Program-made: the position numbers and the translations under genes
In this document: positions 8,710-15,447 of the stretch, piece by piece
Position numbering within the stretch: position 1 is the stretch's first letter
Layout of the letters: each line of letters opens with the position of its first letter
The notes under the pieces: model-generated
What the model was told of the DNA's origin: nothing
Seen by the model: the letters and a program-made list of their open reading frames with translations, nothing else
The model's database searches: none
Source: Nostoc carneum NIES-2107
GTDB lineage: Bacteria; Cyanobacteriota; Cyanobacteriia; Cyanobacteriales; Nostocaceae
Reading direction: 5' to 3'
DNA: 64,000 bases
Assembly: GCA_002368155.1 (NCBI GenBank)
Contig: AP018180.1
Coordinates: forward strand, 62,001 to 126,000

Positions 8710-8985
8710 ATGAACAACGAACCTACTTCGAGCAACTCTCAAACTGATTGGCAACGACTGGATGCAATGAGCGATGAAGATATTGATTTATCAGAATGCC
8801 CAGAGATTACACCGGAAATGTTTGCTAAGGCAATTGTGAGACGGGGTTTACCTGCTACAAAAACCAAGTCTCAAGTTACACTTCGCATCGATAGCGATGT
8901 ATTGGAGTGGTTTAAGTCCCAAGGGCGAGGCTATCAAACACAAATCAATCAATTCCTACGCGCGCATATGGAAGCACACCAATAA
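8710..8985 (+). CDS. Orphan BrnA-family antitoxin
   Basis: 91 residues. The C-terminal half (about 54-88) is a ribbon-helix-helix of the BrnA type: VTLRIDSDVLEWFKSQG followed by YQTQINQFLRAHM. The N-terminal half is acidic (MSDEDIDLSECPEIT) and matches the toxin-wrapping region of this family. In known systems BrnA represses its own operon and neutralises the BrnT ribonuclease encoded just upstream. Here only about 80 bp separate it from the divergent glycosyltransferase and no BrnT frame is present on either side. AAGG lies upstream of the ATG. It is either a lone regulator or the remnant of a lost toxin-antitoxin pair. Confidence 0.8.
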   Translation: MNNEPTSSNSQTDWQRLDAMSDEDIDLSECPEITPEMFAKAIVRRGLPATKTKSQVTLRIDSDVLEWFKSQGRGYQTQINQFLRAHMEAHQ

Positions 8986-9013
8986 GGGACTTCCAGAAAA
9001 TAAATTATCCAAT
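8984..9013. repeat. Single end of MITE-like family C
   Basis: AAGGGACTTCCAGAAAATAA follows the brnA stop codon and matches the terminal inverted repeat of the complete element at 41190-41314. No opposite end is found nearby; a GACGCGAT palindrome (9018-9056) follows instead. It looks like a decayed or interrupted copy. Confidence 0.55.
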
Positions 9014-9017
9014 TGCT

Positions 9018-9056
9018 TGTAGAGACGCGATTCATCGCGTCTGATTCATCGCGTCT
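9018..9056. repeat. Interspersed palindrome GACGCGATTCATCGCGTC
   Basis: GTAGAGACGCGATTCATCGC and a second half-copy fill the gap before the rhodanese gene stop codon. Confidence 0.85.
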
Positions 9057-9068
9057 GCTAAATATCGT

Positions 9069-9608
9069 TCATGCGCCACTGCGTTGGTTATAAGGTAGTT
9101 TCGCCAGCATCATCCCCAAAATACAAGTGTCTGTTATGCCCGAATAGACTAACCCTGCACCCATTAAGCCACTGAGAAGGAGAAACCAGGGAGAAACAAA
9201 TGCTCCTAATAATGTACCAAGTAATACTGATGAACCTGTAATAATTTGCACTTGTCGCAACAGGCTCATTGGAGCTTTGCGGTTGATGGTTGTAGGCAAA
9301 CCTGCTTCTTTCCATGCACCAATACCACCACTCAAATGAGTGACAGTTGCAAACCCAGCGCTAAACAACTTTTGCGCCGCCATTGCCGAGCGATTTCCCG
9401 AGCGACAATAGAGAATAATGCTACCATCTTGAGGAACCTTGTGCGGATCAAAGCTGGAAAGGGAAACTAGTGTTGCACCTGCGATATGTTCTCCTGCATA
9501 TTCAGCCGGTTCACGAACATCAATCAGTGTCACAGCTTTTTGCTCAAGCAGCTGTTTAAGAGTTTGGGCGCTCACAGTTTGTAATTTGTTTACACCAAAA
9601 GTAGTCAC
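9069..9608 (-). CDS. Rhodanese domain fused to DUF2892 membrane domain
   Basis: 179 residues. Residues about 12-105 are a rhodanese domain: IDVREPAEY, and the active-site loop CRSGNRS with the sulfur-accepting cysteine, then LSGGIGAWKEAGLP. Residues about 115-170 hold two hydrophobic helices with the DUF2892 pattern, as in the YgaP family, so the sulfurtransferase is membrane-anchored. Such proteins move persulfide sulfur in sulfide-oxidising cells. Its 5' neighbour on the same strand is the interrupted persulfide-dioxygenase-like gene (75 bp away), and the SQR-like gene is nearby, which supports a role in sulfide/persulfide handling. Confidence 0.9.
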   Translation of the reverse strand: MTTFGVNKLQTVSAQTLKQLLEQKAVTLIDVREPAEYAGEHIAGATLVSLSSFDPHKVPQDGSIILYCRSGNRSAMAAQKLFSAGFATVTHLSGGIGAWKEAGLPTTINRKAPMSLLRQVQIITGSSVLLGTLLGAFVSPWFLLLSGLMGAGLVYSGITDTCILGMMLAKLPYNQRSGA

Positions 9609-10040
9609 GTTGTTTCGCTCCGAATTAAAACTTCAAAATTAAGTAATGAGAAATAATGAATTACGCAGATTTTCTGTTTGTCCCTATGCGGCGCTACCGC
9701 AGCGTTGATTGGCTGGGACAGCTTCTCTAATTTTGTTGGGTTGGGGTAGATTGAGATTTGCCATCAATTGCACAAATTCACTGCGGCTACGTCCAGCTAA
9801 TCGCGGGTTCCATTGCTTCTCTTCACCGATAGTCGAAACTGTGTTTCCGCGATAATCGTGACCAGGATAAACTAAGGTTTCATCCGGTAGTGTGAATAAT
9901 CTTTGGGTGATCGAGTCATACATGGCTTCTGCATTACCACTTTGAAAGTCAGTGCGTCCGCAACCACGAATCAACAGCGCATCTCCAGTTAATAAGTGTG
10001 TGCCATTAACTAGATATGCCATGTGAATATCAGTATGACC

Positions 10041-10072
10041 TGGGGTTGCGTTCGTCGAAGACGTTGCCGAAG
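10041..10072. repeat. In-frame palindromic mini-repeat inside the metallo-hydrolase gene
   Basis: GCGTTCGTCGAAG and CGAAGGCATCGC halves surround ACGTTGC; such GCGATGCC-ended mini-palindromes are interspersed in Nostocales. Its translation interrupts the expected IKA-TPGHTD junction without changing frame. Confidence 0.65.
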
Positions 10073-10269
10073 GCATCGCTTTTATTTTCACACTCCCCAA
10101 CTCTAAGATTTCTCTATCTTTAATCAAGCGGTCTGCACAAGCAACTTGGGCATTCTCTGGTAGGATTCCTTGGCAACCCGTTAACTCGCGCAGTTTTGCT
10201 GTACCTGTAATATGGTCAGCGTGAATATGGGTTTCTAGACAGTATTTGAGAGTTAATCCTAGTTCGTTG

Positions 10270-10310
10270 AGTAATTTGCGTAGACGCGAAGCGGCTTGTC
10301 GTAGACATCG
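10270..10310. repeat. Frame-breaking palindromic mini-repeat inside the metallo-hydrolase gene
   Basis: GCGTAGACGCGAAGCGGC and TTGTCGTAGACATCGCG lie between the codons for VERD and RKLLNELG and shift the frame. Similar motifs occur at 16903-16935 (GGAGCGGCTTCCCGCAGGGT) and around 10980. Confidence 0.7.
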
Positions 10311-10473
10311 CGTTCTACTTGCTCTATTACCGGATCAACTAAAACAGCAAGATTAGTGGTGAGATCGGCAATTAAATAAGTATATGTACTAGTTTCAGGG
10401 TCAAATAATTGTCGAAATAACATTATGGCTGACTCCAATCATCTCTATTGCATACATACTATCTAATAGTACT

Positions 10474-10487
10474 ACTATATAGTAATA
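10474..10487 (-). promoter_or_regulatory. Operator candidate, copy 1 (in front of the metallo-hydrolase gene)
   Basis: TATTACTATATAGT read on the minus strand, with the perfect 10-bp palindrome ACTATATAGT at its core. The identical 14-mer in the same orientation relative to its gene lies in front of the SQR-like gene at 11139. Both genes belong to the sulfide cluster that also encodes an ArsR repressor, so this is the most likely binding site (inference). Confidence 0.6.
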
Positions 10488-10532
10488 TGGTTGAATTGTC
10501 GAGGAGTTTTTGCCAACAGAAAATTCCCCCTG

Positions 10533-10606
10533 CTTGTAGAGACGCGATTCATCGCGTCTCTATCCGATCCATCGCGTCTTTATCCGAGATCCATCGTGTC
10601 TTTACC
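10533..10606. repeat. GACGCGAT palindrome with two degenerate half-copies
   Basis: GTAGAGACGCGATTCATCGC followed by two weaker ATCCATCG(C/T)GTCTTTA units. Confidence 0.8.
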
Positions 10607-10612
10607 CCGCCC

Positions 10613-10843
10613 CTAGTCTACATCCTGACACGAACGCTGACGGCAGTAATACCGCAATCCCCACAAAGAACTCAGCAAAACCAGAATTTTTAAGACCAAA
10701 GGACTTAAAACAAAACTGATAAACAGACTAACTACAGCAATAGTGCTGGACAACACAACTACTATTTCTTCTTTGCGAAAGTAGAATCTGGCAAAGATGG
10801 CGAACAGTGACACGCTAAACGCTAAGAGCAAGGATGTATACAT
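10613..10843 (-). CDS. Small membrane protein of unknown function
   Basis: 76 residues with two or three hydrophobic stretches (about 2-20, 27-47 and 48-63) and a basic, Cys-containing C-terminus (YYCRQRSCQ). No family is recognised. It sits alone between the metallo-hydrolase promoter and the SQR promoter region. Codon use and the membrane pattern support a gene; the absence of a clear ribosome binding site is against it. Confidence 0.5.
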   Translation of the reverse strand: MYTSLLLAFSVSLFAIFARFYFRKEEIVVVLSSTIAVVSLFISFVLSPLVLKILVLLSSLWGLRYYCRQRSCQDVD

Positions 10844-10859
10844 AAAAACGCACCGTGAA

Positions 10860-11100
10860 GAGTCGAAGAGAAATTGGGGAAGGGGGTGAGGGAGATGAGG
10901 GAGACTGGGAAAAGCAAGGGTGCAGGGGGCAGGTGAGACCAGCCCCCGTCTTGGCGGTCTCCGTCACGATGGGGGACTGGCGCTCGCGTAGCGTATCCGA
11001 AGGATTCACCCGAAGGGGTGCAAGGGGAGAAATAATTAATGACAAACACCAAACCCCAATTACCCATTACCAATTACCCATTACCCAGTCCCCAATCCCC
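10860..11100. other. Intergenic repeat-rich stretch
   Basis: Contains low-complexity GGGGAAGGGGG tracts, a palindromic mini-repeat family member around 10980-11020 (CGCTCGCGTAGCGTATCCG, then ACCCGAAGGGGT) and an STRR (TTACCCA, ACCAATT units, 11056-11100). Open frames here have no protein-like features. Confidence 0.6.
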
Positions 11101-11135
11101 AGTAAAGATTTTTATCATTTTAATTTACCAAAGAC

Positions 11136-11165
11136 TTGTATTACTATATAGTTATATCATATAAT
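11136..11165 (+). promoter_or_regulatory. Promoter of the SQR-like gene with overlapping operator candidate (copy 2)
   Basis: A -35-like TTGTAT (11136-11141), an 18-bp spacer and a perfect -10 TATAAT (11160-11165). The 14-mer TATTACTATATAGT (11139-11152), identical to the site at 10474-10487, covers the end of the -35 box and the spacer, where a repressor would block RNA polymerase. The leader is about 130 nt long and includes a possible hairpin (ACCGCC-TCAT-GGTGGT). Confidence 0.6.
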
Positions 11166-11301
11166 GATAGTTATAAGGTAAAACTGCTGTAGGATGTCAG
11201 TCGCAAACCGCCTCATGGTGGTATCAGTAGGTGAACCTTGTAACTAGTATGAGGAGCTGGTTGACTCTAGCTTGATTAAATAGTTACCGGGGGGGAATTT
11301 T

Positions 11302-12606
11302 ATGGCTCGAATTGTGGTGATTGGTGCGGGAATCGGCGGGTTACCCATTACCTACGAACTGCGACGACTACTGCCAAAAGAGCATCAAATTACATTGATT
11401 TCCAATACCCCTAAGTTTACTTTTATTCCTTCCTTACCTTGGGTAGGGTTGAATCTTAAAGAACTTGAGAGTATTCAATTAGATGTAGAAAATCTGTTAG
11501 TAAATCGAGGAATAGATTGGATATTAGGAGGAGTTAGCCAAATTCAGCCAGAATTACAGCAACTCGTTGTCAACGATACTGTCATTTCTTATGACTATGC
11601 AGTGATTGCTACAGGTGCAGAGTTAGCACTAGATGCAATTCCCGGATTGGATCAAGGATATGTGGAGTCGGTGTGTAATCCTGCTCATGCCCTCAAAGCT
11701 GCGGAATGCTGGAAAGAGTTTCTGAAAAATCCCGGGCCGATAGTAGTGGGTGCAGTACCCGGCGCTAGTTGTTTTGGCCCAGCTTACGAGTTTGCATTAC
11801 TTACAGATTGGCTGTTGCGGCGGTATGGGATACGGAGTCGCGCCCCCATTACTTTCGTCACACCAGAACCCTATGTTGGACATTTGGGAATTGGTGGGAT
11901 GGCAAATTCTGCGGAATTGGTAACCAAATTACTCAAACAAAAAGAAATTACAGTACTTGAGAACACCGCTATTAGCCATATTGGGCCAAACACAATTTAC
12001 CTAGCAGATGGGCGTTCTCTACCCTTTGCTTTTAGTATGTTGTTACCGCCATTCCGCGGGCCGCAATTTTTAAGAGAAGCAACTACTTTAAGCGATCCCA
12101 AAGGATTTGTACCTGTATTACCCACTTATCAACATCCTCAGTTTCCTTCAATATATAGTGTTGGGGTAATTACTCAACTCAAACCACCCGAACAAACTCC
12201 CATTCCCATTGGTGTACCTAAGACAGGCCAAATGACCGAAGCAATGGGAGTAGCTGTAGCTCACAACATTGCTGTACAACTAAAGGTGATTCCTGGCCCA
12301 TTAGTAACTCCTACCTTAGAAGCACTTTGTTTAGCCGATTTTGGCGACACAGGAATTGCATTTTTAGCAGACCAAGTTTTACCAGATCCAATTACTAAGC
12401 AAAGACGCAGAGCCATCGCTAAAGAAGGACTTTGGGTAAGTTGGGCTAAGACTGCTTTTGAGAAGTTTTTCTTAGCTAAAATGCGTTGGGGTTTAGCAGT
12501 TCCTTGGTTCGAGCATTGGGGATTGAATATGATGGGCTTAGACCTAGTAAAACCCGTTGAAAACTTAGAAGTTTCACAAGATTCTCAAACTCTTGTAATT
12601 AAATAG
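11302..12606 (+). CDS. sqr: Sulfide:quinone oxidoreductase-like FAD flavoprotein
   Basis: 434 residues. The N-terminal FAD-binding motif is VVIGAGIGGLP (residues 5-15), with a second strand YDYAVIATGAE (97-107) and a C-terminal FAD motif region SIYSVGVI (283-290). Cysteines at 125, 157 and 343 match the number and approximate spacing of the three conserved cysteines of SQR enzymes; the second and third form the redox pair there. The C-terminal amphipathic/hydrophobic region (about 375-415) could dock to the membrane. SQR oxidises sulfide and passes electrons to quinone. The ATG is preceded by a G-rich GGGGGG. The neighbours (rhodanese, persulfide dioxygenase-like gene, ArsR) agree with this. 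Another FAD/NAD-linked oxidoreductase cannot be fully excluded. Confidence 0.82.
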   Translation: MARIVVIGAGIGGLPITYELRRLLPKEHQITLISNTPKFTFIPSLPWVGLNLKELESIQLDVENLLVNRGIDWILGGVSQIQPELQQLVVNDTVISYDYAVIATGAELALDAIPGLDQGYVESVCNPAHALKAAECWKEFLKNPGPIVVGAVPGASCFGPAYEFALLTDWLLRRYGIRSRAPITFVTPEPYVGHLGIGGMANSAELVTKLLKQKEITVLENTAISHIGPNTIYLADGRSLPFAFSMLLPPFRGPQFLREATTLSDPKGFVPVLPTYQHPQFPSIYSVGVITQLKPPEQTPIPIGVPKTGQMTEAMGVAVAHNIAVQLKVIPGPLVTPTLEALCLADFGDTGIAFLADQVLPDPITKQRRRAIAKEGLWVSWAKTAFEKFFLAKMRWGLAVPWFEHWGLNMMGLDLVKPVENLEVSQDSQTLVIK

Positions 12607-12608
12607 TT

Positions 12609-12758
12609 ATACCAATTCTTTATGAAGCTGCATAGAATTCGATCCCCCCTAACCCCCCTTGAAAAAAGGGGGGAACCGGAAGAAATATATCAAAGTCCCC
12701 CTTTTTAAGGGGGATTTAGGGGGATCTAAATATGTACAACTTCACATGAAATTGGTAT
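12609..12758. mobile_element. MITE-like element, family B (150 bp)
   Basis: Starts ATACCAATTC and ends GAAATTGGTAT, with long imperfect inverted ends (ATACCAATTxxxxxTGAAGxTG) continuing into GATCCCCCxTAA and CCCCCTT arms on both sides. Flanking TA dinucleotides fit Tc1/mariner (IS630)-like insertion. It has no coding capacity and lies right after the SQR-like gene. Confidence 0.75.
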
Positions 12759-12888
12759 TAGGGAATATATGGTGCGTTGTGCTGGGCAACAACACACCAC
12801 CAATAATTGTAGATTTCTGCCCAGACTTTTCTCTGCTAAATCTGGATATTTGACCGAAAATGATTAACCAGAAAAAGGAGAAATCAAT

Positions 12889-13341
12889 ATGAAAAACATC
12901 ATCCCAACAATCGCCACAATTTCGATTTTGAGTTTACTTCCAGTACCAGTTGTAATAGCTCAATCAGGTACAGGAGGATGCCCTTCTAGGGCTACTTCTT
13001 CCCCAGGAATGTATGACCCAAAAACAGTAGAAACCATAACAGGTCAAGTAATTGCTATAGACAACACTGCTTCTCCTAGAGGAATGTCTGGTGGCTTGCA
13101 TTTAAAAGTCAAAACTCTAACAGAAGAGATTCCAGTACATTTGGGGCCAGTATGGTACATCAACCAACAAAACATCCAAATTAAACTTCAAGACAATATT
13201 GAAGTTAAAGGTTCAAGAATTACCTTTGCTGGACAGCCCACAATCATTGCTGCCCAAATTAAAAAAGACAACAAAATTCTGAAGTTACGTTCTGATGATG
13301 GTCTACCAGTTTGGGCGGGATGGAGAAGAAACCAGAGGTAA
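12889..13341 (+). CDS. Secreted protein, conserved in DUF4405-associated loci (function unknown)
   Basis: 150 residues with a clear signal peptide (cleavage probably after VVIAQ or nearby, residue about 25). The mature part is a small beta-rich domain (ETITGQVIAID, then PVHLGPVWYI, then DNIEVKGSRI), which looks OB-like, and ends with LRSDDGLPVWAGWRR. It carries a strong ribosome binding site (AAAAGGAG). It is the first gene of a tight run: the next start follows its stop by 4 bp. Its location in the periplasm and its pairing with the small membrane protein suggest a joint redox or ligand-binding role (inference only). Confidence 0.8.
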   Translation: MKNIIPTIATISILSLLPVPVVIAQSGTGGCPSRATSSPGMYDPKTVETITGQVIAIDNTASPRGMSGGLHLKVKTLTEEIPVHLGPVWYINQQNIQIKLQDNIEVKGSRITFAGQPTIIAAQIKKDNKILKLRSDDGLPVWAGWRRNQR

Positions 13342-13345
13342 GCCA

Positions 13346-13636
13346 ATGAACAGCGACGAGCACAATAGTCAGCTAAAAATTTACTTTCGGTTAGTAGATG
13401 TTTTAGCACTAATTACTGGCTGGAGTTTGGCATTTTTGACAGGGTTGTTATTGTGGTTTGCCCCTACAGAAAAAGATGTGGATAGAGTCGCTTGGTTTTT
13501 CGGTTTATTGAAACATGAATGGGGCAAACTTCATTTATTCATGGGTGTAATTGCTTTGTGTATCACAACGATTCATCTTGTAATTTCTCAAAAAGTTTTA
13601 CAAAGTTTGAATCATCGTCACAATTTATGGGAATAA
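13346..13636 (+). CDS. Small DUF4405-like membrane protein (cytochrome b561-like fold)
   Basis: 96 residues from ATG at 13346, chosen because GAGG lies just upstream and the longer frame would overlap the preceding gene. Two or three helices: VDVLALITGWSLAFLTGLLLW, then HEWGKLHLFMGVIALCITTIHLVI. The paired histidines HEW, LH and IH match the DUF4405 family, which is linked to membrane b-type cytochrome or flavinylated electron-transfer systems. Whether this short member binds haem is unknown. It is part of the operon with the secreted protein before it and the ArsR gene 16 bp after it. Confidence 0.75.
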   Translation: MNSDEHNSQLKIYFRLVDVLALITGWSLAFLTGLLLWFAPTEKDVDRVAWFFGLLKHEWGKLHLFMGVIALCITTIHLVISQKVLQSLNHRHNLWE

Positions 13637-13652
13637 TCTTTATTAAAGATGT

Positions 13653-13946
13653 ATGGAAATTGCACTCAACCCCAATGAATTAGAACTACTAGCACGCCGC
13701 TTTAAAGTTCTTGCAGAACCCACAAGATTGCAGATTTTAGGGGCATTATGCAATCAAGAGCAGACCGTACAAGAAATATGCGATCGCACTGGTCTTAAAC
13801 AAGGAAATGTTTCTAGACACTTGCAATTAATGAAAGATGCAGGAGTGTTAACTTGTCGCCGCGAGGGTTCATGGCGCTACTACCGTGTGATCGATACCGA
13901 ACTTTTAACTATGTGCAAACATGTTTTTCGCAACGTTATGAGGTGA
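13653..13946 (+). CDS. ArsR-family transcriptional repressor, possible persulfide sensor
   Basis: 97 residues, a complete winged-helix ArsR protein: FKVLAEPTRLQILGAL, then the recognition helix QGNVSRHLQLMKDAGVL and the wing REGSWRYYRV. It has four cysteines (33, 43, 68, 88). Cys33 at the start of the second helix and Cys88 in the last helix are roughly where SqrR/BigR/YgaV-type persulfide sensors keep their reactive pair; it lacks the ELCVCDL metal site of ArsR/SmtB types. In those systems persulfide forms a cross-link and releases the DNA, turning on SQR and rhodanese genes. The neighbouring genes and the shared 14-mer fit that model. The sensing chemistry is inferred. Confidence 0.88.
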   Translation: MEIALNPNELELLARRFKVLAEPTRLQILGALCNQEQTVQEICDRTGLKQGNVSRHLQLMKDAGVLTCRREGSWRYYRVIDTELLTMCKHVFRNVMR

Positions 13947-13949
13947 ATT

Positions 13950-14462
13950 GTGATACCTTGCCACATCCGACGAATTTTTTCGTGGCTATTACTAATTGGC
14001 AGTTTAGTGTTGTTTATTTTGGGAGGTTGGGGAACTTTTTCAACTAAGGAAGCTGCTGCAGTAATTAATCAACTGCAACCAGCACCTCAACAAATTCTTT
14101 ACCGTTCTCAGAATTCTCTATTAGACTCAACGGGCAAGTCTTGGCAAGTAGTGCTGTTTAAGCAGGTGACAGCAGATGAGACTAATTCTTTGTCTTTAAG
14201 ACTGGTTGGTTTTCCTGGTGCTGTTGAGTTTTTACATCCTCAACCATTGGAGTTGAAAACAGATACAGGCTCTACTTGGCAGGCTCAAGATAGCTTTTCC
14301 CATGATTCACCGGCAGCAAATGTGGGGCAATATGACCTCACAAAACTAACCGCTCAATTACCAAGAGATGCTTCTTTAACACTCTCCTTACCGTTAAAAA
14401 ATCAACCTGGTTTTGCTCTCAAAATACCCTCAAGTATTGTTCATGAATGGCAAACCTTATAG
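13950..14462 (+). CDS. DUF3122-like exported protein
   Basis: 170 residues starting at GTG 3 bp after the ArsR stop codon. An N-terminal membrane/signal segment (about 9-28, FSWLLLIGSLVLFILGGWGTF) is followed by a beta-rich domain: ILYRSQNSLLDSTGKSWQVV, then LRLVGFPGAVEFLHPQPL and NVGQYDL. This pattern matches the cyanobacterial DUF3122 family, for which no function is known. It is translationally tied to the regulator and the next gene, so it probably responds to the same signal. Confidence 0.72.
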   Translation: MIPCHIRRIFSWLLLIGSLVLFILGGWGTFSTKEAAAVINQLQPAPQQILYRSQNSLLDSTGKSWQVVLFKQVTADETNSLSLRLVGFPGAVEFLHPQPLELKTDTGSTWQAQDSFSHDSPAANVGQYDLTKLTAQLPRDASLTLSLPLKNQPGFALKIPSSIVHEWQTL

Positions 14463-14486
14463 TTACTAAAAATGTGGAGTAAAAAC

Positions 14487-14882
14487 ATGACAGAATTATT
14501 TTCCCAAGCATGGATGCAAACTTACGCAGAAAAGTGGAATCAAGAACCTGAGTTAGCAGATGCGCTCAAACAAATTCATTTCAATTCTGTAATTGGTTAT
14601 GGTTTTGAAGATGAATCAGAACCTAGAGGTGTACTCACCATTGTGGATGGAAAAGTCATTGAAGCAGGTGCTTACAATGGGCAAAAACTCAACTGGGATC
14701 TGCGCGCAGATCAGGATCATTGGCAACAGTGGGTAGCTAAGGGCTTAAACATGATGGGTTTGAGCATGGCTTATATGTCGCGCAAGTTGCAATTCCGTGT
14801 AGGAGATTATCTCGCCATGATTAAAGATCCACGCATGGCAGGGCCATTTATTAAGTCTTTCTCAGTTATGGGTAGGGTATGA
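14487..14882 (+). CDS. SCP2-like sterol/lipid-carrier domain protein
   Basis: 131 residues from ATG 14487, chosen because GGAG lies 7 bp upstream; an in-frame ATG at 14472 precedes that site. The pattern LTIVDGKVIEAG, then WDLRADQDHWQQWVAKG and FRVGDYLAMI with a hydrophobic helix between them resembles the SCP2 sterol-carrier fold, which binds apolar ligands. No signal peptide, so cytoplasmic. It is the last gene of the ArsR operon. The family call is by pattern only and the ligand is unknown. Confidence 0.65.
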   Translation: MTELFSQAWMQTYAEKWNQEPELADALKQIHFNSVIGYGFEDESEPRGVLTIVDGKVIEAGAYNGQKLNWDLRADQDHWQQWVAKGLNMMGLSMAYMSRKLQFRVGDYLAMIKDPRMAGPFIKSFSVMGRV

Positions 14883-14883
14883 A

Positions 14884-14912
14884 AAGGGCATGGGGCATAG
14901 GGCATAGGGCAT
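14884..14912. repeat. GGGCATA heptamer STRR
   Basis: About four copies directly after the SCP2-like gene stop codon. Confidence 0.75.
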
Positions 14913-15059
14913 GAGAAAGACAGATTTTCATGCTTGGTTGTGCCAAAACCTGCTGTGAATGCCTGAAGAGATGAACTCTACGCCTCTGCGTCTCTGCGTG
15001 AAAAAAAATAGGTGAATCAGGCGCAAAAAAATACTCCCAATCTAAAATCCAAAATTGTC

Positions 15060-15407
15060 ATGAAACGTACTCTCAAAGAAAACGAACCAAATCAAACTCA
15101 ACCTTTCAGCTTAAGCGCTAGACAACTACAATCGCGGCAAGCACAATTCATAATTATCGATGCTCGCAGTTGGATGGAGTACGTTCTTGGGCATATTCCC
15201 GGAGCACGTTGCCTCAGCCAAAGCAGTATCCTGAAGGAGATTCCTAAAGACCAACTCATAGTAGTCACTTGCCTGTCAGGACACCGCAGTTTAGCCACAG
15301 CAAATTGGTTAATTGAGCAAGGCTACAGTAAGGTTTACAACTTACAAGGCGGCATCATGACATGGCAACAGTTAGGCTATTCTCTGCAACGCGGAAACAA
15401 TCCCTAG
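15060..15407 (+). CDS. Single-domain rhodanese
   Basis: 115 residues from ATG 15060. An in-frame GTG at 15012 would add 16 residues, most of them encoded by an ATCCAAA-type STRR (about 15040-15056), so the internal ATG is preferred. The fold is complete: FIIIDARSWMEYVLGHIPGA, the active-site loop TCLSGHRS with the catalytic Cys, then NLQGGIMTWQQLGY. No membrane anchor, so cytoplasmic. Together with the anchored rhodanese at 9069 it gives the locus two sulfurtransferases flanking the SQR and ArsR genes. Confidence 0.88.
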   Translation: MKRTLKENEPNQTQPFSLSARQLQSRQAQFIIIDARSWMEYVLGHIPGARCLSQSSILKEIPKDQLIVVTCLSGHRSLATANWLIEQGYSKVYNLQGGIMTWQQLGYSLQRGNNP

Positions 15408-15447
15408 CTATTTGATGCTGAATTTATAGAAGAGCAGAATCAATCTT

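Larger units (their letters stand above)
9684..10423 (-). pseudogene. Persulfide dioxygenase-like metallo-beta-lactamase-fold protein, broken by repeat insertions
   Basis: From ATG at 10423 the frame reads [20 protein letters not shown] and continues to VIEQVERD, the normal N-terminus of the ETHE1/Blh-type family. It then enters a palindromic mini-repeat (about 10270-10310) and stops at TAG after YSTN. The frame after the repeat carries the metal-binding motif THIHADHITG and runs to the stop at 9684 (TPGHTD, LTGDALLI, YPGHDY). A second mini-repeat (about 10041-10072) adds about ten residues in frame (MPSATSSTNA) just before TPGHTD. All family motifs are therefore present, but in two frames. 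The enzyme would oxidise glutathione persulfide to sulfite. It is inactive as written unless recoded or mis-sequenced. The initiating ATG lies about 50 bp from the operator candidate at 10474. Confidence 0.8.

Noticed and set aside
10855-11151. 98-codon frame upstream of the SQR-like gene
   Set aside because: It is composed of G-rich low-complexity, mini-repeat and STRR sequence and overlaps the promoter candidate.
12659-12853. 64-codon frame after the SQR-like gene
   Set aside because: It lies mostly inside the MITE-like element 12609-12758 and has no protein-like features beyond it.
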